Part shown: positions 57,435 through 64,000 of the stretch, in pieces
Numbering within the stretch: position 1 is the stretch's first letter
Layout: the number at the start of each line of letters is the position of its first letter
NCBI RefSeq assembly: GCF_029714305.1
Contig: NZ_CP121647.1
Span: 124,001-188,000 of the forward strand
Reading direction: 5' to 3'
Length of the DNA: 64,000 nt
Origin: Bradyrhizobium sp. CB3481
GTDB lineage: Bacteria; Pseudomonadota; Alphaproteobacteria; Rhizobiales; Xanthobacteraceae
The notes under the pieces: generated by a model
Seen by the model: the letters and a program-made list of their open reading frames with translations, nothing else
What the model was told of the DNA's origin: nothing
Database searches by the model: none
Position numbers and translations under genes: made by a program

Positions 57435-58652
57435 CTAGGCGCCAAAACTCTTCGGCGGACCGGCCACCGGCGTGGGACCGCCGCTGGCAACCCTCATCAC
57501 GGCAAGGCCGCGCTCGTTGGTGCCGTCGGAGCGGAAGCGGAACAGGCCGTCGATGCCGGCAAAGCCTGACGGGTTGGTCAAGGTCTCAGGCGAGAAGCGG
57601 TGACTGCCCTGCTGCTTCGACAGCGCCGCGACCAGCGCGACGGCATCATAGGCAAGCGTCGCGGTGCGCACCGGGTCTGCGCCGAACTTGGCGCGGTAGC
57701 GGCCGGAGAAGGCGCGGAAGCCTGATGAATCCGGTGCGGCATAGAGCCCGCCCTGCAGCACAGGGCTCGCATAGACGCGCGGATTGTCCCACAGCCCAGT
57801 GCCGAGCATCTGGATGTTGCGCAAATTTGCGCCCGCCGCAGTCAGGGCATCCGCCGTCGCGACCACCGATTCGCCGTCGTCGGCGATGAACAGCGCATCC
57901 GCCGAGCCGAGCGACTGCGCCACCGTGCGCGCCGCCCCGGCGCGGTCGGCGGCGTATTTCTCGAAGGCAACGATGCGTCCCTTGCGGCCGGCCGCCTGCT
58001 TGAATGCCGCCTCCACCACATTGCCGTAGGCATTGTCGGGCAGCAGCGCTGCGAACGAACGCTTTCCGATGCTCGCGGAATAGTCGACGATCCGATAGAC
58101 GTCGGATTCGGGCAGGAAGCTCAGGAGAAAAACGCCGCGTCCGGCGACGCTCGAATCGGTCGAGAAGGCGATCACCGGAATGCCGCGGCTGCGCGCCATT
58201 TGCGCGGTCGCCGGCACCGAGCCGGCGAACAGCGGGCCCAGAATGATCTCGACGCCTTCGCCGAGCGCCTCCTGCGTAACCTGCTGCGCACCTTGCGGAT
58301 TGCCGCCGTCATCCTTGATCAGGAGCTGGATGTTCGGATTCTGGAATTCGGCTAGCGCCATCTCGGCCGCATTCTTCATCGATAGCGCGGCCACCCCGGC
58401 ATTACCGGCAGCCGAGAGCGGCAGGATCAGGCCGACCTTGACGTTGCCAGTGCCGACCGCGAGCGGCTGCTGCTGCGGGCCGGGAGGCCCCTCGGGCGGC
58501 GCCGGGCCGAACGGGCTGGAAATCTGGCCGCCTCCGCCGGCGCAGGCGCCGAGCAGGGGCATGCCGAGGATGAGACCGACCGCGGTCCGCCGCGTCGGCC
58601 CCACGGACCGCAAAGCCGGGGACCCCTGGTTGCGATAGAGCGGGCCTTCCAT
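57435..58652 (-). CDS. LpoA-like penicillin-binding-protein activator lipoprotein
   Basis: A 405-residue lipoprotein of the periplasmic-binding-protein type I fold. A signal with RR (PTRRTAVGLILGMPLLGACA) puts the lipidated Cys37 in a LGAC lipobox, followed by a Gly/Pro linker. The ligand-binding lobes contain VKVGLILPLSAAGNAGVAAL, DDGGNPQGAQQVTQEALGEG and RSFAALLPDNAYGNVVEAAF. This resembles LpoA/YraM-like activators of peptidoglycan synthases and branched-chain amino-acid binding proteins. It is divergent from rsmI, the same pairing seen for yraM and yraL in E. coli. Confidence 0.85.
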   Translation of the reverse strand: MEGPLYRNQGSPALRSVGPTRRTAVGLILGMPLLGACAGGGGQISSPFGPAPPEGPPGPQQQPLAVGTGNVKVGLILPLSAAGNAGVAALSMKNAAEMALAEFQNPNIQLLIKDDGGNPQGAQQVTQEALGEGVEIILGPLFAGSVPATAQMARSRGIPVIAFSTDSSVAGRGVFLLSFLPESDVYRIVDYSASIGKRSFAALLPDNAYGNVVEAAFKQAAGRKGRIVAFEKYAADRAGAARTVAQSLGSADALFIADDGESVVATADALTAAGANLRNIQMLGTGLWDNPRVYASPVLQGGLYAAPDSSGFRAFSGRYRAKFGADPVRTATLAYDAVALVAALSKQQGSHRFSPETLTNPSGFAGIDGLFRFRSDGTNERGLAVMRVASGGPTPVAGPPKSFGA

Positions 58653-58887
58653 TCTGTCTCTTCTCTTGACCGACCGCCGTCGGCCAGGATTCCGGCTTTC
58701 TGAGCCGAGGCACCTGAACCGCTACTGAACCCACCTGGGATTCTGCAATATTGTCGAGGATTAGTTAACCAAAACAAAAGGCTTACGATTCGCCAAAGAC
58801 TTTATCGACCGCTTGGGAACTCTCAACGTCGCGCCGCCCATCCCGCCGGATATGGCGCTCGCCGGAAGACCCCTCTAGATTGGTCTC

Positions 58888-59841
58888 ATGCGCGCAAGAC
58901 CCAGTTCAAACTACGGCCCTGATACCGAACCGGGTTCGACGGGCAGAACATTTTTGATCGGCGGCCAGCTCCTGAACGCCCCGAAACCGGCGCCGGGCCT
59001 CTATCTGGTGGCGACCCCGATCGGCAATCTCGGCGACATTACCTTGCGCGCGCTGGAGACGCTGGCCGGCGTCGACATCATCGCCTGCGAGGACACCCGG
59101 GTCACCCGCCGCCTGACCGAGCGCTATGCGATTTCTGCGGAGCTCAAGCCCTATCACGAGCACAACGCCGTCATGGCGCGGCCGAAGATCCTGGAACGGC
59201 TGGCGCAGAGCGCTTCGATCGCGCTGGTGTCGGATGCCGGCACGCCGCTGATTTCCGATCCCGGCTTCAAGCTGGTCCGCGAGGTCTCCGCCGCCGGTTT
59301 TCCCGTGATCGCGGTGCCCGGCGCATCCTCGGTGCTGACCGCGCTGTCGGTCGCGGCGCTGCCGACCGATCGCTTCTTTTTCGAGGGCTTCCTGCCGGCC
59401 AAGGAGGTTTCGCGGCGGGCGCGGCTGGCCGAGCTCGCCCGCATCGACGCCACCCTCGTGATGTTCGAATCCGGCAATCGCGTGCAGGAGACGCTGAAAG
59501 ATCTCGCCGCGGTCATGGCCGGGCGCGATGCTGCGATCTGCCGCGAGCTGACAAAGCTGCACGAGGACGTCAGGCGCGCGCCAATCGCCGAGCTGGCGAA
59601 GACCGCCGATACGCTGGAGACGCGCGGCGAGTTCGTGCTCGTCATGGGCCCGCCGCCCAAAGACGCCGAAGTCATGACACAGCACGATCTCGACGATCTC
59701 CTGCGTTCGTCGCTCGTCCGCGACAGCGTCAAGGACAGCGTCGCGCATGCTGTCGAGCTTTCGGGCCGGCCGCGCCGTGAGGTCTATGCCCGCGCGCTGG
59801 AGCTGGCCAAAGAACTCAGGGGCGGCGATGGCGAAGCGTGA
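58888..59841 (+). CDS. rsmI: 16S rRNA (cytidine-1402 2'-O)-methyltransferase
   Basis: A 317-residue tetrapyrrole-methylase-fold enzyme that 2'-O-methylates C1402 of 16S rRNA at the decoding site. [20 protein letters not shown], the DVIACEDTR-like [20 protein letters not shown], then [17 protein letters not shown] and [20 protein letters not shown] are visible. About 30 extra N-terminal residues ([20 protein letters not shown]) precede the conserved part, so the start may lie further in. It is followed by yraN with a 14-base overlap and gshB, a typical RsmI-YraN pairing. Confidence 0.95.
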   Translation: MRARPSSNYGPDTEPGSTGRTFLIGGQLLNAPKPAPGLYLVATPIGNLGDITLRALETLAGVDIIACEDTRVTRRLTERYAISAELKPYHEHNAVMARPKILERLAQSASIALVSDAGTPLISDPGFKLVREVSAAGFPVIAVPGASSVLTALSVAALPTDRFFFEGFLPAKEVSRRARLAELARIDATLVMFESGNRVQETLKDLAAVMAGRDAAICRELTKLHEDVRRAPIAELAKTADTLETRGEFVLVMGPPPKDAEVMTQHDLDDLLRSSLVRDSVKDSVAHAVELSGRPRREVYARALELAKELRGGDGEA

Positions 59842-60241
59842 CGGCAGATTGCCGCCGGAGGCTGTGCCGAAGCTCGCCGCGCCCGAGCGCCTCGCCGCCT
59901 TTCGCACTGGGCTCTCCGCCGAAAGCCGCGCCGCCGCCTATTTGATGGCCAAGGGCTACCGCATCCTGGCCAAGCGCTTCCGCACCCCCTATGGCGAGAT
60001 CGACCTGGTCGCGAAAAAGCGCGATCTGGTGGCCTTCATCGAGGTCAAGGCGCGCGCCAGCCTTGACGACGCCGCCTACGCCGTCACGCCACGCCAGCAA
60101 GGGCGCATTATCAACGCCGCCCAGGCCTGGCTGATGGCGCATCCCGACCATGCCGAATTTGAGCTGCGATTTGACGCCATCCTGATTGCGCCGCGGCGCC
60201 TGCCACGCCATCTGTTAGCGGCATTCGACGCCAGCCCGTAA
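59828..60241 (+). CDS. YraN/UPF0102 nuclease-fold protein
   Basis: A 137-residue protein of the UPF0102 family. It contains [20 protein letters not shown] and the endonuclease-like motif [20 protein letters not shown] (Asp/Glu-x-Lys pattern), followed by [18 protein letters not shown] Holliday-junction-resolvase-like fold is known for the family; the physiological role is unsettled. ATG 59828 overlaps the rsmI stop; the earlier in-frame reading from 59747 is a shadow. Confidence 0.92.
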   Translation: MAKRDGRLPPEAVPKLAAPERLAAFRTGLSAESRAAAYLMAKGYRILAKRFRTPYGEIDLVAKKRDLVAFIEVKARASLDDAAYAVTPRQQGRIINAAQAWLMAHPDHAEFELRFDAILIAPRRLPRHLLAAFDASP

Positions 60242-60270
60242 AAGACCCCTCCAGAGACCCGGATCTTCCC

Positions 60271-61218
60271 ATGAAACTGAATGTCGCCGTCCAGATGGAC
60301 CCCATCGCGCGCATCAACATCCGCGGCGATTCGACCTTCGCCCTGATGCTGGAAGCGCAAAAGCGCGGCCATGGGCTTTTCTATTTCACGCCGGACCAGC
60401 TATCGCTGCGCGGCGAGGAGTTGGTGGCGCCGGTGCAGGCGGTGACCGTGCGAGACGAGGCCGGCAACCATTTCACTCTCGGAGAGCCCAAGCGCCAGCC
60501 GCTGAACGCCTTCGACGTCATCCTGCTGCGGCAGGAGCCGCCGTTCGACATCGCCTACATCACCTCGACGCATTTGCTGGAACGAATCCATCCGAGGACG
60601 CTGGTCGTGAACGATCCCGCCAGCGTGCGCAACGCGCCGGAAAAGATGTTCGTGCTGAACTTTCCTCAGCTGATGCCGCCGACGCTGATCTCGCGCGACC
60701 TCGACGAAATCAATTCGTTCCGCGCTGAGCATGGCGCGGTCGTCATGAAGCCGCTGCACGGCCATGGCGGCGCGGCGGTGTTCCGCGTGATGCCGCAGGA
60801 CATGAATTTCGGCTCGCTGTTCGACATGTTCTCGGTCACCTTCCGCGAGCCCTGGGTGATCCAGCGCTTCCTGCCCGAGGTGAAGGATGGCGACAAGCGC
60901 ATCATCCTGGTCGACGGCGAGTTCGCCGGCGCCGTCAACCGCGTGCCGGCGCCCGACGATCTCCGTTCCAACATGGTGCGCGGCGGCGCCGCGCAGGCGA
61001 CCGAACTCTCACCGCGCGAGCGCGAGATTTGCGACACGCTCGGACCTGCGCTGCGCGAACGTGGACTGTTGTTCGTCGGCATCGACGTGATCGACGGCAA
61101 CCTCACCGAGATCAACGTGACATGCCCGACCGGCATCCGCGCCATCCAGCGCCTCAACGGCCCGGATGTGGCGGCAAAGATCTGGGACACCATCGAGAAG
61201 AAGCGTGGCGGGAAATAA
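60271..61218 (+). CDS. gshB: Glutathione synthetase
   Basis: A 315-residue ATP-grasp ligase joining gamma-glutamylcysteine to glycine. The N-terminal substrate domain starts [20 protein letters not shown]. The ATP-grasp core includes [20 protein letters not shown] and [20 protein letters not shown], and the GGxAxA-like loop [16 protein letters not shown] is visible. The final [20 protein letters not shown] is typical. Its last 60 bases are repeated, in decayed form, at 62321-62382. Confidence 0.96.
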   Translation: MKLNVAVQMDPIARINIRGDSTFALMLEAQKRGHGLFYFTPDQLSLRGEELVAPVQAVTVRDEAGNHFTLGEPKRQPLNAFDVILLRQEPPFDIAYITSTHLLERIHPRTLVVNDPASVRNAPEKMFVLNFPQLMPPTLISRDLDEINSFRAEHGAVVMKPLHGHGGAAVFRVMPQDMNFGSLFDMFSVTFREPWVIQRFLPEVKDGDKRIILVDGEFAGAVNRVPAPDDLRSNMVRGGAAQATELSPREREICDTLGPALRERGLLFVGIDVIDGNLTEINVTCPTGIRAIQRLNGPDVAAKIWDTIEKKRGGK

Positions 61219-61422
61219 TTTCCTCTCGCGACTTCCGATCCGTTCATGATGGAACCGGCAAGGCGAGCTGCGGCGCCGTTCCGTGGAGCCCGCGGAAGCG
61301 GCTTGCCATGCACTCCCTTCTTCCACCATCATGCGGCCACTGTTTGGGCAAGACTGCAGGGAGCGCTGCCGGATGGTCGACCGGCCACCTTCGGATGACA
61401 TTGGACGGAAAAGGAATCGCCA

Positions 61423-62304
61423 ATGACCTCCACGCCACCTCCGAAACCGACTGAAGCGCAGGATCCCCCAGTCGCAGGCGACGACGAGCGCCTTGCGCAG
61501 GCCCACGAACAGATCAAGCGCGCCGATGAACAGCTCACGCGTTTGACGGAGCAGCTTGCGCGCATGGAGCGCGACGCCACGCGTCCGTCCTCGGCCCGTC
61601 CGGCTCCGCAACCGAATTCGGCCAAACCTGCAGTCCAATTGCCGGCGATCTTACCTGTCCAGCCATCACCGTCAGGAAAGCCCTCGCTGCAAATCATCTT
61701 TGGCCTGGCGCTGGCGGCATGCGTCGTTGTCGCGACCCTGGTTTGGCAGCTAGCCTATGACGATGCGACACGGTCGGCGCCCCAGCTCGCTTCGTCGCCG
61801 TCCGCATCGCCGCCGGAGGACCGGGCATCACCCGCCCAGGCCGCGCCATCAATTGTTCAGATGGCCGCGGCGGAGCCTGCACCGCCGCAAGCCTCAGCCC
61901 CGCAAGCACCCTCACCGCCAGATTCACAGCCGCAGGCACCAACCTTGGCGCAGGCCGCAGCCCCGCAGGAGGCCTCGCCGCCGGCCGCCACGCCGTCCCC
62001 CGATCAGGCACAGCTCCTGCAAACCATCTCGCGCAACCTTGCCGATCTCGAGCGCAACATCGAGCAGCTAAAGTCGAACCAGCAACAAATGGTCAGCGAC
62101 AATGCAAAGGCCATTGCGGAGCTCAAGGCGAGCCAGGAAGAGATGAAGCGCGCGCTCGCAAAAGCCTCCGATCAGGCCGCGCCGAGGGTGTCCCCGCCTG
62201 CGACGCAGCCCGCTCCCAGCGTGCGCAGGCCGGAGCGGCCACGACCGCAAGCAAGATCGCGGCCCCGATACCCCAGGGAATGGCTCTACGACGACGATTG
62301 GTAG
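61423..62304 (+). CDS. Pro/Ala-rich single-pass membrane protein
   Basis: A 293-residue protein of unknown function. A coiled-coil-like helix (RLAQAHEQIKRADEQLTRLT) precedes a Pro-rich segment and one membrane helix at about residues 87-110 (LQIIFGLALAACVVVATLVW). A long Pro/Ala/Ser-rich low-complexity stretch follows, then a second coiled coil (LLQTISRNLADLERNIEQLK; AIAELKASQEEMKRALAKA) and a basic tail ending REWLYDDDW. ATG 61423 follows GGAATCGCCA, a weak ribosome site. It is bounded by gshB and a degenerate copy of the gshB tail, suggesting that this segment was inserted. Confidence 0.8.
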   Translation: MTSTPPPKPTEAQDPPVAGDDERLAQAHEQIKRADEQLTRLTEQLARMERDATRPSSARPAPQPNSAKPAVQLPAILPVQPSPSGKPSLQIIFGLALAACVVVATLVWQLAYDDATRSAPQLASSPSASPPEDRASPAQAAPSIVQMAAAEPAPPQASAPQAPSPPDSQPQAPTLAQAAAPQEASPPAATPSPDQAQLLQTISRNLADLERNIEQLKSNQQQMVSDNAKAIAELKASQEEMKRALAKASDQAAPRVSPPATQPAPSVRRPERPRPQARSRPRYPREWLYDDDW

Positions 62305-62320
62305 CCGCGCGGTCGCGCAG

Positions 62321-62382
62321 CTGGCCTGACGTCGCGCAAAAAAATCTGGGATACCATCGAGAACAAACGCATCGCCAACTGA
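62321..62382 (+). repeat. Degenerate copy of the gshB 3' end
   Basis: The stretch GGCCTGACGTCGCGCAAAAA, then AATCTGGGATACCATCGAGA, then ACAAACGCATCGCCAACTGA, mirrors gshB 61158-61218 (GGCCCGGATGTGGCGGCAAA, GATCTGGGACACCATCGAGA). The copy would read KIWDTIENKRIAN-stop against the gshB end [17 protein letters not shown], with one extra A in the A-run. It has no start of its own and looks like a displaced tail. Confidence 0.8.
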
Positions 62383-62529
62383 CCCCGCACCGCGTCATCG
62401 CATTTTCACATCCCTGCCGCGCCTTCTCCTCCCACTTGCCAATTTTGGCAGGCGGGCGCAGCCTGTAGCTGCGGATGAATCTGTCCGGGCATAAAACTGC
62501 AATACATAAAATTAGTGGAGGGAAGAGGC

Positions 62530-63501
62530 ATGACGACGAATCTTTCGCGACGGTCTTTGCTTGCGCTTGGCGCCGGTTTCGGCGCTTCAACGATGCTCGG
62601 TGGCAGTGCGCTGGCCAAGGCGCCCAAACTCAACACCCAGACGCCCTATTGGCACCGCTTCACCGTTGGTGATGCAGAAGTCACCGTTGTCTCCGACGGC
62701 CCGCTTCCGCTCGGCGACCCCTCCGGCACCTTCACCGGCGTGCCGAAGGAGGAAGTGAAGAAGATGCTCGTCGACAATTTCATGAATCCCGACAATGTCG
62801 TGCTGGAGCAGAACTCGCCGGTCATCAACACCGGCGACAAGCTGGTGTTGTTCGACACCGGCATGGGCACATCAAAGGCGTTCGGGCCTACGACCGGCCA
62901 GCAGCAGAAGAACCTTGCTGCCGCCGGCATCAAGGCTTCCGACATCGACGCCGTCGTCTGCACCCACGCCCATATCGACCATATCGGGGGCCTCGTCGGG
63001 GCGGACGACAAGCCGCTCTTCCCCAACGCGCAGGTCTATATTTCACAGGCCGATTACGACTACTGGACCGACGAGAGTAAGCTCGGCAGCCCGTTAAAGG
63101 ACTTCGTGATCCATGCGCGCAAGAACCTGCTGCCGGTGAAGGATCGCCTGGTGTTCATCAAGGACGGCCAGGAATTCCTGCCCGGAATCCAGGCGATCGC
63201 CGCGCCCGGACACACCGTTGGCCACACCATCTTCATGGTGAGCTCGGCGGGCAAATCGTTCTGCTTCCTTGGCGACCTCACGCACCATTCGGTGCTGCTG
63301 ATGGAGAAGCCGCGAATGGAATTCTCCTATGACACCGATCCGAAGCAATCTGCGGCGTCGCGGGTGAAGCTGCTTGACATGGTGGCTGCCAACAAGATCC
63401 CGGTGATGGCCTACCACTTCGCCTGGCCAGGATACGGCCACGTCGCCAAGAACGGCGATGGCTTCCGCTATTATCCCGAGCCGATGAACATGCAGCTTTG
63501 A
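62530..63501 (+). CDS. Tat-exported metallo-beta-lactamase-fold hydrolase
   Basis: A 323-residue periplasmic hydrolase. The twin-arginine signal NLSRRSLLALGAGFGASTML is followed by SALAKAP. The metal site is CTHAHIDHIGGLVG (HxHxDH). Further His residues follow in AAPGHTVGHTIFMVS, with a last His in MAYHFAWPGYGHVA. It resembles MBL-fold enzymes such as quorum-quenching lactonases and aryl or organophosphate hydrolases; the substrate cannot be assigned. ATG 62530 follows GGAGGGAAGA. Confidence 0.9.
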   Translation: MTTNLSRRSLLALGAGFGASTMLGGSALAKAPKLNTQTPYWHRFTVGDAEVTVVSDGPLPLGDPSGTFTGVPKEEVKKMLVDNFMNPDNVVLEQNSPVINTGDKLVLFDTGMGTSKAFGPTTGQQQKNLAAAGIKASDIDAVVCTHAHIDHIGGLVGADDKPLFPNAQVYISQADYDYWTDESKLGSPLKDFVIHARKNLLPVKDRLVFIKDGQEFLPGIQAIAAPGHTVGHTIFMVSSAGKSFCFLGDLTHHSVLLMEKPRMEFSYDTDPKQSAASRVKLLDMVAANKIPVMAYHFAWPGYGHVAKNGDGFRYYPEPMNMQL

Positions 63502-63767
63502 GATAAAGTGTCCGGGGCCGGCGCTCAGACCGGCTCCGGATCATCACGATGCCGTCATGCGCGCGGCTTGCAGGCTGCGTCGAGCGTTGAATGGGCGTAC
63601 CGTAGAAACGATCGCCGATGACCGGAATTGGTTTCCTTTAGGCGAGCGAAACACCGTGAGACTGGCTGCAAAGGCAACATGAGCGTCAGGCCGCAGGACC
63701 AGCAGGCGCCCAAACCGAAATACAGAGCCGTCTCGACCGCTTGGCAGCCAGTATGGAGGCCCAGCAA

Positions 63768-63947
63768 ATGACCAAAGACTTCGTAGCCATTGGCGCTGGC
63801 ATGCTCATCGTGGGGTTGGGAATATGGAGCTTTCAGCACGATCCGCAAAACACGCGACCTGCGGAGATGCAGGTACGCATTCTCGCCGACGACCCGGCGC
63901 TGAAACACGTTTCGGAAAATAGCCCCTACATGCGAACGGAGCGCTGA
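63768..63947 (+). CDS. Small single-pass membrane protein
   Basis: A 59-residue protein starting MTKDFVAIGAGMLIVGLGIW with one membrane helix (about residues 6-24), a short charged region and a conserved-looking tail ADDPALKHVSENSPYM. GGAGG (63755-63759) lies 8 bases before ATG 63768, which is the better start; an upstream ATG at 63753 and TTG at 63741 are possible. Codon bias is weaker than average. The function is unknown. The 266 bases from the MBL-fold gene to here contain no other supported gene. Confidence 0.6.
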   Translation: MTKDFVAIGAGMLIVGLGIWSFQHDPQNTRPAEMQVRILADDPALKHVSENSPYMRTER

Positions 63948-64000
63948 ACACAATCAGCGCTGACTGCCTGCGTTGACGATCCGTAGTTGTGCCGGGCAGG

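Noticed and set aside
63555..63953. Minus-strand frame of 132 codons
   Set aside because: Cys/His/Arg-rich shadow frame without a ribosome site; the small plus-strand membrane protein has a better one.

Overview
This 64 kb window looks like chromosome from a GC-rich alphaproteobacterium of the Bradyrhizobium/Rhodopseudomonas/Afipia group (Hyphomicrobiales). The grounds are strong G/C third-position bias, gene order typical of that group (ptsN-hpf-rpoN-lptB-lptA-lptC-rnd; pheS-pheT; hrcA-grpE beside dnaK-dnaJ and rph-rdgB-hemW), a small heat-shock gene with an RpoH-type promoter and a ROSE-like leader, and many palindromic intergenic repeats. It is mostly housekeeping sequence. I see no prophage, insertion sequence, CRISPR array, toxin-antitoxin pair, rRNA operon or defence island.

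Layout. 1-5.8 kb: a class III CoA-transferase, then a ugpB-ugpA-ugpE-ugpC glycerol-3-phosphate type ABC importer. 5.8-8.6 kb: an Hsp20 chaperone with its DUF1150 companion, then a chemoreceptor. 8.7-15.4 kb (minus strand): ptsN, hpf, rpoN, lptB, lptA, lptC and rnd, which combine nitrogen-PTS/sigma-54 regulation, ribosome hibernation and lipopolysaccharide export. 15.5-23 kb: two small proteins, tRNA-Leu(CAG), an NDUFA9-like protein, uppP, a glutathione transferase, queG, a thioesterase, a frameshifted SnoaL-like gene and an alpha/beta hydrolase. 23.1-29.6 kb: the translation cluster infC, rpmI, rplT, pheS and pheT, with a DUF559 gene lodged between pheS and pheT. 29.6-36 kb: a TauE/SafE exporter, a Tat-type amine oxidase, a YiiX-like hydrolase and a divergent csoR/copper-ATPase pair. 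36-44.3 kb: metabolism and repair (HMG-CoA lyase, nth, an Ada-like methyltransferase, gpmA, dapB, pyrF, an FMN reductase, a PmtA-like methyltransferase). 44.5-54.7 kb: the chaperone block dnaJ, dnaK, grpE and hrcA, plus a nicotinamidase with a signal peptide, rph, rdgB and hemW. 54.7-64 kb: a HAD-phosphatase remnant, a three-part AI-2E-transporter fusion protein, an LpoA-like lipoprotein, rsmI-yraN-gshB, a Pro/Ala-rich membrane protein, a Tat-type metallo-beta-lactamase-fold protein and a 59-residue membrane protein.

How it works together. Protein quality control is concentrated here: the hsp20 and dnaK promoters both look RpoH-dependent, and HrcA is encoded here although no CIRCE operator was found. 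Envelope functions recur as well: LPS export, undecaprenyl recycling, an LpoA-like lipoprotein and copper efflux.

Most distinctive points: (1) the 774-residue AI-2E exporter fused to a cobalamin-binding-like fold and a GAF domain; (2) a degenerate second copy of the gshB 3' end that brackets the Pro/Ala-rich membrane gene; (3) about 18 palindromic repeats in eight families, several sharing GTCAT...ATGAC ends, one forming the C-terminus of queG and others flanking the DUF559 gene; (4) a terminator-like hairpin directly before the rpmI ribosome site; (5) an ATT start for infC. All calls come from reading the sequence; no database search was possible.
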